DNA from: Fibrobacter sp. UWB13
GTDB taxonomy: Bacteria; Fibrobacterota; Fibrobacteria; Fibrobacterales; Fibrobacteraceae
Direction: 5' to 3'
Assembly (NCBI RefSeq): GCF_900177805.1
Contig: NZ_FXAX01000003.1
Coordinates: 1 to 64,000 of the forward strand
Length of the DNA stretch: 64,000 nucleotides
The notes beneath the pieces were generated by a model. The model had not been told where the DNA came from, searched no databases, and was given only the letters and a program-made list of their open reading frames with translations. The position numbers were made by a program, and so were the translations under genes. Each line of letters opens with the position of its first letter. Positions within the stretch are counted from its first letter, which is position 1. Below are positions 1 through 8,255 of this stretch, in pieces.

Positions 1-356
1 TGATTTTCATGCTGAATTTCAATCGAAATGCGGTCGCGCGGTATTTCACCACCACGTTCATTCGTCAGCAACAAATCAGGTTCAATACTGCGGTGTCCCA
101 GTTCCCCCGGAACATAGGGGTTCACGAGTTTCGGATTTTCAATACGGTCTGAACCGACAAGGTTCAGCGCCGCATTAATCAAGTCCGTTGTCAGCGCGAG
201 ATTTTTCTCGCTCGCAAGAATTTTCTTGATACAGCCATCGTTAAAAAAGTAGACATTCCTATTTTCGTACTGCTTAACATAGGCATCAACATCTCCACCC
301 TTTTCCTGAACATTTTTGAGTACCTTAAGAAAAAGCGAAAATTCATCTCTTGTCAT
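1..356 (-). CDS. PD-(D/E)XK nuclease family (Rpn/transposase-like) protein, N-terminal part
   Basis: The open frame begins at an ATG at 356 behind GAGGATTTGAA and runs off the left edge without a stop, so only about 118 residues are visible. The segment PDLLLTNERGG followed by RISIEIQHE resembles the core of PD-(D/E)XK nucleases of the Rpn/PDDEXK_2 (PF12784-like) group: an acidic residue at the end of one strand, then the E-x-Q pair on the next. It is clearly diverged from the two full-length family members at 36412 and 45507, but shares with them a box about 40 bases upstream of the start. In known relatives this fold cuts DNA and is linked to recombination-promoting proteins; the role here is inferred. 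The catalytic half is partly missing, so activity cannot be judged. Confidence 0.6.
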   Translation of the reverse strand, partial: MTRDEFSLFLKVLKNVQEKGGDVDAYVKQYENRNVYFFNDGCIKKILASEKNLALTTDLINAALNLVGSDRIENPKLVNPYVPGELGHRSIEPDLLLTNERGGEIPRDRISIEIQHEN

Positions 357-395
357 TTCAAATCCTCATATAACGGCAAGGATCATTCCCCACCT

Positions 396-414
396 ATTAC
401 ATTAACACGCTATT
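396..414 (-). promoter_or_regulatory. Shared upstream box of Rpn-type genes, copy A
   Basis: Read on the minus strand this is AGCGTGTTAATGTAAT, preceded by A-rich sequence, 40 bases from the start of the partial gene. Nearly the same string lies 64 bases upstream of the gene at 36412-37356 and 62 bases upstream of the gene at 45507-46436. Conservation outside coding sequence across three paralogous loci suggests a promoter or operator, or the conserved end of an ancestral mobile unit. Confidence 0.5.
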
Positions 415-630
415 TTGAGGAAAAAATTCCGGAAATTTTTCTTTTTTTGCGTAAAATGATTTAAACACAGAAAAAGGGGCATAACATTTTACAACCAACC
501 TCATTTTCAAAATGTTCTCAAAAATTTTCTCAAATTAAGGTTTATATAAGAACCGTTTTTTCAAATATTTATATATATTAACTATAGTTGTAAGGGTTTT
601 AATTGTTCTCAAAATTCCAACGGAGACGAT

Positions 631-3192
631 ATGTTTGGTAAAATTTCAATAATCGGCATCGCCGCACTCGCCCTCGCCACGACCGCTAACGCCGAAAAGT
701 ACGAATGGGGCAACGTCCGCTTTGACGGCGGTGGATTCGTTTCTGCCGTGATGTTCCACCCCAAGGCCGAGAATTTGCTTTACGCCCGCACTGACGTGGG
801 CGGTATCTATCGCTTCGATTTTCAAAATAAGACTTGGATTCCGCTGATGGACTTCATCTCGGAAAACGACAAAGGCCTTTACGGTACCGAAGCCTTTGCT
901 CTCGACCCCAACGATCCCAAGCGCATTTACGTGCTCGCAGGTACCGGCTATTTCAGCAAGGGCCGCACGGCCGTGCTCCGCAGTGAAGACTTCGGCGCCA
1001 CCTGGGACACTAGCTATGTGGAAATGCTCGCCCACGGTAACGGCATGGGCCGCCAGACCGGCGAAAAGCTCGCCGTGGACCCCAACAAAGGAAACATCAT
1101 CTTCTGCGGTAGCCGCACCAAGGGACTTTACAAGAGTACCGACTACGGCAAGACCTGGACAAGCGCCTACAAGGTCGCCCTTTCTACCGCCACAGAATCC
1201 AGCCTGAACGGCGTGAACGGCATCAGCTTTGTGATGTTCGACGAATCGCAGGGCAAGAACGCCGACGGTTCCACCAAGACCATCTACATCGGCATTTCCG
1301 AAACCAAGGATAATTTGCAAGTAAGCCACGACGGCGGCGCTACTTGGGAAGTCATCAAGGGCGTCCCCACTGGACTCATGCCGCACCGTGCAAAGATTGT
1401 CGACGGCGACATGTATGTGACTTTCGCCGACGGCCCCGGTCCGTATAACATCGCAAGTGGTGGTTTTTACAAGTACAATATCGCTGGCGGCACGTGGACC
1501 GACCTTACCCCGAGCGATTCCGTGGAACACGAAGGCAGCACCACCAAGAGCTACGAAAAGGACAAGAGCTCTTACGGCGGCGTCGCCATTGATCCCAAGG
1601 ACAAGAACCACATTGTGATTTCGACGCTGGGCAAGTACACCGGCCGCCACGTGACCAAAGACGAAAAGGAAAACTACGGCGACCGCATCTATGCCACCAC
1701 AGACGGCGGCAAGACTTGGAATCACGGCCAGCACTACAACGACATTCCGAACATCGACGCCAACGGCACCGACTGGATCCCGGGCAACGCCATCCACTGG
1801 GCGGGTTCTCTTGAAATCAACCCGTTCAACAACAAGCAGGCCTGGGTCACTAGCGGTAACGGCATCTTCATGACCGAAGACGTTTCGGCAAAGGTTCCTC
1901 TCTGGAAGTTCATGTCTAAGGGCATCGAAGAGACTGTGCCGCTCGACATCGTGAGCATTCCGGGAGGCCCGCTGGTCACCGCCATCGGTGACTACGACGG
2001 CGCAGTCTATACGGACATCAAGCAGAGCGCCCAGCGCCACAAGCCGACCATCGGCACGACCGAAAGCATGGGTTACGCTCCGCTCACCGGAAGCTTGGTT
2101 CGCACAGGCGTGATTACCGTTTACGGCAAGTACGATTCGCAGAACTTCAACGTGATGTACCGCAGCGACGACATGGGCAAGACTTGGGACAGCGTGAAGA
2201 CCACGCTCAAGGGCCCGAAGGGCTTGGTGGTACTTTCTGCTGACGGCAAAATCATGTTGCACCGTCCAGACCAGGGCGCCACCGTTTACCGATCCGACGA
2301 CAATGGCGCCTCTTGGACCGCTGTTGAAACGGGCACGCAGACAAACTATTCCCGCATCGTCGCAGACCCGGTGGACCCCAAAACGTTCTACGTCATGGGC
2401 GGCATGGGTTCGCTTTACAGATCTATCGACGGAGGCAAGACTTTTGCTGAATCCGAAGCCCGTTTGCAGAACGAACAGGCCGGCGAATACTACAACGGCG
2501 GCGGACTCATCCGCACCGTTCCTAAGAGAGAAGGACATCTGTGGGTACCGATGGACCAAGCACAAGTCTGGCAGCCCAAGGGATTCACCGAATACGGACT
2601 TGCCTACACAGAAGACGGCGGCAAGAGCTGGAACCGTTGCGAAGGCGCTTCAACCGCAATCGCCGTGGGTATCGGCAAAGCTAAGGAAGGAGCCGACTAC
2701 GAGACCATCTTTATCTGGGGAGCCGCAAAGTCTGGCGATCCGATTGGCATCTATCGCAGTACAGACAAGTGCAAGACTTTTGAACGCGTCAATGACGACA
2801 TGCACCAGTTCGGCGGTCCGGGTAACGGAAACTTCGTGCAGGGCGACATGAACACCTTCGGCGTCGTCTACATGAGCACCGTGGGCCGTGGCACCATCGT
2901 GGGCGCTCCGGAAGGCACTGAATTTGTCGAAGTTCCGCCCACCGGCCTCAACAAGGTAGCACTCAACATTGGCAAGGCAACACTCACGCAGCAGAATAAA
3001 ACTTTGCAGGTGAACGTCCCGAGCGAAAGCAAGCTAGAAGTTATCGCACTGAACGGCAAGACGCTCCTCACTGCAGACGTGAACGGCAACAGAAGCGTAA
3101 GCCTCAAAAAGCTCCCGAACGGCAAGTACATCGCAAAGGTTGTCGGCGCTAACGGCAAGTTGCTCTTGAAAAAAGCGATTGCGATTAAATAG
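631..3192 (+). CDS. GH74-like secreted xyloglucanase with C-terminal sorting-like domain
   Basis: Predicted to hydrolyse xyloglucan outside the cell. The 853-residue protein starts behind GGAGAC with a signal peptide ending near TTANA (residue 21). The body is two beta-propellers' worth of BNR/sortilin-like repeats (GGATW, GGKTW, GKTWD, GASWT, GGKSW). RTDVGG near residue 55 matches the GH74 signature that holds one catalytic Asp; GDYDG around residues 454-456 falls where the second catalytic Asp lies (canonical GDIGG), with Tyr-Asp replacing Ile-Gly. The last 60 or so residues form a small beta-rich module with LPNGKYIAKV, like type IX-type C-terminal sorting domains. It is monocistronic, followed by a terminator. 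The family call is firm; the exact substrate is inferred. Confidence 0.87.
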   Translation: MFGKISIIGIAALALATTANAEKYEWGNVRFDGGGFVSAVMFHPKAENLLYARTDVGGIYRFDFQNKTWIPLMDFISENDKGLYGTEAFALDPNDPKRIYVLAGTGYFSKGRTAVLRSEDFGATWDTSYVEMLAHGNGMGRQTGEKLAVDPNKGNIIFCGSRTKGLYKSTDYGKTWTSAYKVALSTATESSLNGVNGISFVMFDESQGKNADGSTKTIYIGISETKDNLQVSHDGGATWEVIKGVPTGLMPHRAKIVDGDMYVTFADGPGPYNIASGGFYKYNIAGGTWTDLTPSDSVEHEGSTTKSYEKDKSSYGGVAIDPKDKNHIVISTLGKYTGRHVTKDEKENYGDRIYATTDGGKTWNHGQHYNDIPNIDANGTDWIPGNAIHWAGSLEINPFNNKQAWVTSGNGIFMTEDVSAKVPLWKFMSKGIEETVPLDIVSIPGGPLVTAIGDYDGAVYTDIKQSAQRHKPTIGTTESMGYAPLTGSLVRTGVITVYGKYDSQNFNVMYRSDDMGKTWDSVKTTLKGPKGLVVLSADGKIMLHRPDQGATVYRSDDNGASWTAVETGTQTNYSRIVADPVDPKTFYVMGGMGSLYRSIDGGKTFAESEARLQNEQAGEYYNGGGLIRTVPKREGHLWVPMDQAQVWQPKGFTEYGLAYTEDGGKSWNRCEGASTAIAVGIGKAKEGADYETIFIWGAAKSGDPIGIYRSTDKCKTFERVNDDMHQFGGPGNGNFVQGDMNTFGVVYMSTVGRGTIVGAPEGTEFVEVPPTGLNKVALNIGKATLTQQNKTLQVNVPSESKLEVIALNGKTLLTADVNGNRSVSLKKLPNGKYIAKVVGANGKLLLKKAIAIK

Positions 3193-3221
3193 GTTTCAAT
3201 AATCATCAATCCCACACTTAA

Positions 3222-3271
3222 AAAGGCTAGAGTCCAAAGCGAATGCTTGCAAACTCTGGCCTTTCTTTTTT
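3222..3271 (+). terminator. Intrinsic terminator after the GH74 gene
   Basis: AAAGGCTAGAGT pairs with ACTCTGGCCTTT (one G-U pair) with a small inner hairpin in the loop, followed by CTTTTTT. It lies 30 bases after the stop codon. Confidence 0.75.
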
Positions 3272-3287
3272 GCTATGTTGTTAGGCG

Positions 3288-3965
3288 ATGCAAGAACTGA
3301 CGTTTAAAATTATTGCGCGAATTAAAAGCGATTTCCGTGAAAAGTTTGGCATTCCGCGACAGAGCGGGCTTGTGCAGAACTTGCGTTCCACAATACGCTT
3401 TGAACCGGAATATCGCAATGCCGATGCACTCCGCGGTCTTGAGGGCTTTAGCCACTTGTGGATTATGTGGATTTTTTCGGAAAACATCCGCAGCACATGG
3501 AGCCCAACCGTGCGCCCGCCTAGACTCGGCGGGAACAAGCGTCTCGGAGTTTTTGCCACACGTTCAAGTTTCCGCCCGAATCCAGTGGCACTTTCTTGCG
3601 TGAAGATTGAAGCCATCAACCTCGACGGTCCTGAAGGTCCTGAAATCGTTGTGAGCGGCGCAGACCTCATGGACGGCACCCCGATTGTAGACATCAAGCC
3701 GTACCTCCCCTACACGGACGCGCATCCCGAAGCGGTCGGCGGTTTTGCAGACGCCGTGAAGCAGAACAAAGTACACGTCAAGAATCCCGAAGTACTTGCA
3801 AAGCTGAGTGAAGAAAAACGCACCGCTCTGATAAAAGTCTTGGAGCAGGACCCGCGCCCCGCTTACCAGAACGATCCCGAGCGCGTTTATGGTTTCCCGT
3901 TCGCCGAATTTGAAGTCAAGTTCAAAGTCGCAGGCGACGAGCTCGAAGTCGTGAGTATCGAATAA
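3288..3965 (+). CDS. trmO: tRNA (t6A37) N6-methyltransferase TrmO
   Basis: TrmO (formerly YaeB/TsaA, UPF0066) uses S-adenosylmethionine to methylate N6-threonylcarbamoyladenosine at position 37 of threonine tRNAs. The 225-residue product has the full family layout. The N-terminal beta-barrel opens with IARIKSDF and contains GLEGFSHLWIMWIF, RPPRLGGN, GVFATRSSFRPNPVALS and DGTPIVDIKPYLPY. The small C-terminal domain has DPRPAYQNDPERVYGFPF. All these match the enzyme family. The ATG sits directly after GTTAGGCG, with no strong ribosome binding site. It stands alone between a terminator and the palindrome cluster. Confidence 0.93.
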   Translation: MQELTFKIIARIKSDFREKFGIPRQSGLVQNLRSTIRFEPEYRNADALRGLEGFSHLWIMWIFSENIRSTWSPTVRPPRLGGNKRLGVFATRSSFRPNPVALSCVKIEAINLDGPEGPEIVVSGADLMDGTPIVDIKPYLPYTDAHPEAVGGFADAVKQNKVHVKNPEVLAKLSEEKRTALIKVLEQDPRPAYQNDPERVYGFPFAEFEVKFKVAGDELEVVSIE

Positions 3966-4013
3966 GTGTTTCCGCAACATTTCATTCTCAAAAAAGACTT
4001 TTTCCCAAAAACA

Positions 4014-4228
4014 TGCTACTAAAACACGAAATTCAGCGATTTAGTAGCACAATTTTCGACTTTATATGTAGTAAAAAGGCATAAGCAACCCTGTTCGTGC
4101 TACTAATATTTCGTTTTTTGATATTTAGTAGCATATCCAACTCAAATTTCAGCGTTTACGCCCCAATTTTCAATTACTTTGTATCAAAATCATGCTACTA
4201 AAATTAAGTTTTCAATGATTTAGTAGCA
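4014..4228. repeat. Three 36-bp interrupted palindromes (TGCTACTAAA-N16-TTTAGTAGCA)
   Basis: Units lie at 4014-4049, 4098-4133 and 4193-4228. Each is exactly 36 bp: a 10-base left arm TGCTACTAA(A/T), 16 unrelated or weakly related bases, and an invariant right arm TTTAGTAGCA. They are separated by 48 and 59 bases of AT-rich sequence. Together they fill most of the 356-base gap between trmO and the esterase gene, which has no other gene. The fixed total length with variable centres points to paired protein-binding half-sites or hairpins rather than a CRISPR array. Confidence 0.75.
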
Positions 4229-4261
4229 CATTTTAACACATTTCACTCTTTTTTCCATAAA

Positions 4262-4304
4262 AAAAACACAAGGAAAGAGCCCCGTGAAAATCACGGAGCC
4301 CTTA
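4262..4304 (-). terminator. Intrinsic terminator of the esterase gene
   Basis: On the minus strand GGGCTCCGTGA pairs with TCACGGGGCTC around a short T-rich loop, followed by a T-rich run reaching TTTTTTTT. Confidence 0.75.
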
Positions 4305-4321
4305 GCATTGAGGAGAACTTA

Positions 4322-5536
4322 TTATTGTAAATTCACGCGCTGCACAATGTATGATGACGAAGTCATCACACTCATCATATAAACGCCCGCAGGTACTTTT
4401 CGCTTAGAGATCAAAACATTACTCAATCCCGAGCTCAATAAGCGACTTACACTAGCCACCTCTGTACCGAGCACAGAATAAAGGCGAATATTCACAAAGC
4501 CAGCATTCGATAGAGAAAGCGGAACTTGTACAAAATCACCTGCATACGCCACATGACCAATCGACACAGAACGCACAGCATCCGAGAAGATAATTCCGCC
4601 TACAGTCGAACTCGAAGAAACATCAACACTCGATGAACTTTCCGCTTCTGACGAACTCGACGGCGCTTCGCTACTGCTCGATTCTGCAACAGGATCCAAC
4701 TTGTTTCCAAGGACTTCAATCATCTTTTCGGCATAACGCTTGCCAAAATCGCGGTATTCCTGCGATGTAAAATGCACATTCTGTCCATCGCCAAGAGCCT
4801 GATTAAATCCTTCGGATGAAACTACATAAAAGTTTTTTGACTGTTGCGGGAGTTTAGCGATATTGTTGTTCGCGCCCTTGCTAGAGCCGCTACGCAACAC
4901 TTCGCCCGCAAGGAACGGCACATCATTGCCAAGACCCAAATCCTTAATAATGTTATCGTAAACCTTTTTGACCTTGGAGGGCCATTGACCGTCACCAGCA
5001 TCCGTTTCACCCTGGTGGAAGATGATCCCCTTGATGACACCATCTTCTTGAGCCTTCTTAGCCATTTCAATCAAGCGACCGTAAGGATTTCCACCATATT
5101 CATTAATGCGCTGCGTCATCCAGCTCTGCTGGGACCTAGCATAATTGGCATAGCCATCCTTGTCGAACAGTTGGATACTGCACCCGGCAACAGCCACGAC
5201 GATAACACCCACCTTAATTTTAGAATCCGTCTTTTCGACCATCGTGCGGCCAAAATAGTCCGTAGGTCCAAGTTTTGCGCCCTGACAATGCGCCAACGGA
5301 GGCACTGCCGTAGCCCATTTTCCCTTGGTTTTCCCTGAACAAGAACCATTATTTGCCGCCCAGAGCACCTGGAAACGTTCGTCAACGGTCTTATCCTGAC
5401 TACCGACGTCGCCCTGGCCTTCCATATTGGATTGGCCAAAAGCAAGATAAATGTGGAAATTTGGATCTGGAGCAGCATGAGCCGACACGGCAAGCCCCAA
5501 ACCGAAAAACAAGCCCACGAAACGCGAGACTTTCAT
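4322..5536 (-). CDS. CE6-like secreted acetylxylan esterase (SGNH/SASA fold)
   Basis: Predicted to remove acetyl groups from xylan or similar hemicelluloses outside the cell. The 404-residue product has a signal peptide ending at AHAA. The SASA/CE6 domain (about residues 26-255) contains IYLAFGQSNMEGQG with nucleophile Ser36, the oxyanion-type segment IIFHQGETDAGDG, and QNVHFT near its end carrying the likely catalytic His. A Ser/Glu/Ala-rich linker (about 260-295) with SSSS runs follows, then a beta-rich tail with VPAGVYMMSV resembling sorting domains of other secreted Fibrobacter enzymes. The start is supported by GGAGTGTTAG before the ATG. The family call is strong; xylan as substrate is inferred from characterised Fibrobacter CE6 enzymes. 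Confidence 0.85.
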   Translation of the reverse strand: MKVSRFVGLFFGLGLAVSAHAAPDPNFHIYLAFGQSNMEGQGDVGSQDKTVDERFQVLWAANNGSCSGKTKGKWATAVPPLAHCQGAKLGPTDYFGRTMVEKTDSKIKVGVIVVAVAGCSIQLFDKDGYANYARSQQSWMTQRINEYGGNPYGRLIEMAKKAQEDGVIKGIIFHQGETDAGDGQWPSKVKKVYDNIIKDLGLGNDVPFLAGEVLRSGSSKGANNNIAKLPQQSKNFYVVSSEGFNQALGDGQNVHFTSQEYRDFGKRYAEKMIEVLGNKLDPVAESSSSEAPSSSSEAESSSSVDVSSSSTVGGIIFSDAVRSVSIGHVAYAGDFVQVPLSLSNAGFVNIRLYSVLGTEVASVSRLLSSGLSNVLISKRKVPAGVYMMSVMTSSSYIVQRVNLQ

Positions 5537-5688
5537 CTAACACTCCTTGGGGCACTGAAAATGCCCCCCAACAACTATCTGAAATATATTTTCGATTATC
5601 CCTTTTATGTTAAATCTTTGGAAAATCGCGTTGTAGGGTTCTGCAACATCAATTTTTTTATTTATATTCCAACTAAAAGAGGATTTTT

Positions 5689-6243
5689 ATGACAATCAAA
5701 ATTTTGGCAACCCTTGCTGCAGCCGCTATGCTCGTCGCTTGCGGTGATGATACATCGACCACCCCTCCGTCCAAAGCACAGCAGTGCTCCACCGGGCTTT
5801 CCGCAGATTGCCTTATGGGCACCTGGAGCATCAACGGACCGACCGTTACAAGAACCGTTGAAGGAGAAGTCGTATCCCTCATCGACCCGAGCCACGACTT
5901 AACCGCAAACCCGGCAACACTCAAGTTCTATGTCGATGCCAAAAACGTCAATAAATTTGAATTCGTCAACTCCAGCTTAAGCAAGGCAGATTGCATTACC
6001 GGCACAGGAAAGACCTATGGCGATTGGAGCATCGCAGGCACTTCGCTCACGCTCGTGGCCAAAATCGGCAACGAATGCATGGCAAAGAGCACCATCTCGG
6101 TCACCCCCACCATCGCTGTCAACGGCAACCAAGTCACATTAACACTCCCCTCCATTTTCTTCATGGAACCGGAAATGAAGCAATCCGACGCTGTTGAAAA
6201 GCAGACTGCAAGCGAAGTCTACAAGTTCGAAACAGCCAATTAA
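5689..6243 (+). CDS. Small lipoprotein of unknown function
   Basis: A 184-residue protein with a lipoprotein signal: hydrophobic stretch, then LVAC with the acylated Cys at residue 18, followed by GDDTSTTPP. The ATG follows AAAAGAGGA, a good ribosome binding site. The mature part has CLMGTWSI, GDWSIAG and alternating beta-type segments that look like a lipocalin-like stress-response barrel, but no family is recognised with certainty. Its stop codon overlaps the stop codon of the convergent transglutaminase gene by 4 bases, so the two mRNAs must overlap at their ends. Envelope location is inferred. Confidence 0.75.
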   Translation: MTIKILATLAAAAMLVACGDDTSTTPPSKAQQCSTGLSADCLMGTWSINGPTVTRTVEGEVVSLIDPSHDLTANPATLKFYVDAKNVNKFEFVNSSLSKADCITGTGKTYGDWSIAGTSLTLVAKIGNECMAKSTISVTPTIAVNGNQVTLTLPSIFFMEPEMKQSDAVEKQTASEVYKFETAN

Positions 6244-8255
6244 GCACGCCAGCGGTTGCGTTCGTACTCACGCAACTGCTCTAATGCGGCAGACAAATTT
6301 TGTTCGAAGTGCGAGTCCTTGCGGCTCGCCTTTTTTGTTGTTCGCACAGTTGTCTGCACAGTATTTAACGCCTGTTCCACACGTTTAGCAAAAACGGGAA
6401 CAGTCTCGCCGGGAGCCCGATTGAAGCCCAAGCGAGCAAGTCTTTTTTCAGCATCATCAAGGAGCGCAATCCATTGGGCAGCACTCTTCGAAACATTTTG
6501 TTGACTTATTTGGCGACGATGCCCACGGAACTTGAGCAATGCAAAAACAAGGAGCAAGACAACAAGAACAACATAAAGCATGGGGCTAGAAACTATACGT
6601 TCCGAAGCGGTTTGCCAGCTATCGACAATACGGCGCCACTCACCGTCCTTGAGTAAATGCATCACATAAGAGAATCGACCTTTCAAACCTTCAAGCTTTG
6701 TTGAAAGCCAGGAGGGTTTTGCAAAAGTCATTTCGGTCAATGGCGGTGTCGGATCAAAAATGTACCACTTATGGTCGATATAAACTTCGACCCAGGCATG
6801 GCTATGACGCCGGCGGAAAGTCGCATACGGACGCCCCGCAACGTGTTCAGGATGAGCAAAACCAGTCACGTAGCGCGCAGGGATTCCCTGATGGCGCAAG
6901 AGGAGTGTCGCAAGCGTCGCATAGTACTCGCAATAGCCTTCCTTGTTTTTCCAGAAAAGAGCAATGGGGTCATTTTTTGAATTTGGAGTTCGACCGGGAA
7001 CGATGTACGAGTATTTGAAATTATGGATAAAATAGGATTCTATTGTTTTTAAAGTTTGGACCGGATGCGCGAGCGGGAGTGACATCGCTGTGGCGATCGT
7101 GTCCAAGAGCGATATTTCTTTACTCGGGATTTGCAAAAAAGCCGAAAATGTCGTTGAAGAGTCAACCAAAGAAGATGCCGAGGAATCCGCTGATAAATGC
7201 GCCGTAATCGCAAGTGTTTCCGCAGAGTCCGGCACGTAATAATACCAGTCGCTACGAGTTCCATTTGCGCCCGCAAAAATGTTCGTCGAATAATAATCCA
7301 AGGAGTCCGCATTTTTGCTTGCCACGCCCACAACATTCGCAGGCGCAAACATAAAGCCAAAATTGTTGAGTGTCGCTTGCACCCAAACTGATTTGACGTT
7401 TGGAGCTACAGCCGCTGAATCTTCAAATTCAAAGACAGCGTAATCCACTCGATAACGAGCCGGATAAAGTTTCTTTTCGGCCTTTGTCGGGAGTTTCCAA
7501 ATGCCTGCTACATACTTTTCATAGGCGGCAGCACGTAGGTACGTGGGAGCAAGCGTATCCCAAACGCGAAGGACAATTTCGCTATTGTACTTGGAATTGT
7601 AATTACTAGAGAAGGAGCCTAAAGCAGCCACGGGATCAAATCCCATCACACGATTCTTGACGTAATACTCTTCAGCCCAACGGCCACTATAATAGCGATT
7701 GCTCTTCCAATATTTAAATCCGAGATACGATGAGCCACACAAGCTCGCATAAAGTAATACAAAAAGCAGCCGCTTGTAAAGAGCAACGTGCGGACGACCG
7801 AACGCATATACAGCAAGCAATAGCGCCACAACAGCACTGATTACGCTTGCGCGAGGCGCTTGGAACAGTCCCATGAAAAGCGCGGCAATGCCATTAAACA
7901 CGACAAAGACTTCGTAGCCGCCATTCCCGAGACTCCGCTTTTGCAACCATGCCAAGTAAAGTAAATACCATGCCGGGATAAAGACCAAGTACGGCGAGAC
8001 GCCCATTTCGACGCTCGGCGTGAGTACCCACCACAATGCACACGGGACAATCGCACCGTATGCGAAAATTTTTCTGTAACGCGGGATTTTTCTCTGGTTC
8101 GTCGCAGACTTTGAAAGCAAATATTGTTTGACGTGAATCGCGATAAACAAGGCTGCAAAAACAAAGCCAAGAATTTCAAGTCCGCTTGAAACGCCCAAAT
8201 TGATGGAAACGATGCAGAAGAAAATCGTCTTGCAAATTTCACGGAAGTTCATCAT
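6240..8255 (-). CDS. Transglutaminase-like membrane protein (TgpA family)
   Basis: A 671-residue inner-membrane protein. About six transmembrane segments fill the first 200 residues (DUF3488-like). A large extracytoplasmic part holds a transglutaminase core with the Cys-His-Asp triad visible: EGYCEYYATL (Cys442), HSHAWVEV and WYIFDPTPP. A further transmembrane helix (MLYVVLVVLLLVFALLKF) and a DUF4129-like cytoplasmic tail follow. It is the last gene of a moxR-DUF58-tgpA operon and its ATG overlaps the upstream stop by 4 bases. Homologues act in envelope protein processing or crosslinking, but the substrate is unknown. It meets the convergent lipoprotein gene tail to tail. Confidence 0.87.
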   Translation of the reverse strand: MMNFREICKTIFFCIVSINLGVSSGLEILGFVFAALFIAIHVKQYLLSKSATNQRKIPRYRKIFAYGAIVPCALWWVLTPSVEMGVSPYLVFIPAWYLLYLAWLQKRSLGNGGYEVFVVFNGIAALFMGLFQAPRASVISAVVALLLAVYAFGRPHVALYKRLLFVLLYASLCGSSYLGFKYWKSNRYYSGRWAEEYYVKNRVMGFDPVAALGSFSSNYNSKYNSEIVLRVWDTLAPTYLRAAAYEKYVAGIWKLPTKAEKKLYPARYRVDYAVFEFEDSAAVAPNVKSVWVQATLNNFGFMFAPANVVGVASKNADSLDYYSTNIFAGANGTRSDWYYYVPDSAETLAITAHLSADSSASSLVDSSTTFSAFLQIPSKEISLLDTIATAMSLPLAHPVQTLKTIESYFIHNFKYSYIVPGRTPNSKNDPIALFWKNKEGYCEYYATLATLLLRHQGIPARYVTGFAHPEHVAGRPYATFRRRHSHAWVEVYIDHKWYIFDPTPPLTEMTFAKPSWLSTKLEGLKGRFSYVMHLLKDGEWRRIVDSWQTASERIVSSPMLYVVLVVLLLVFALLKFRGHRRQISQQNVSKSAAQWIALLDDAEKRLARLGFNRAPGETVPVFAKRVEQALNTVQTTVRTTKKASRKDSHFEQNLSAALEQLREYERNRWRA

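Noticed and set aside
646-2565. Long minus-strand frame opposite the GH74 gene, and similar frames opposite parC, sufC/sufD, sulP, hrpA and parE
   Set aside because: They mirror genes with strong third-position GC bias, have no ribosome binding site or recognisable family, and the sense strand encodes clear conserved proteins.
4014-4228. CRISPR array
   Set aside because: Units share only their 10-base ends, the centres differ, there are only three units with unequal spacing, and no cas gene is near.
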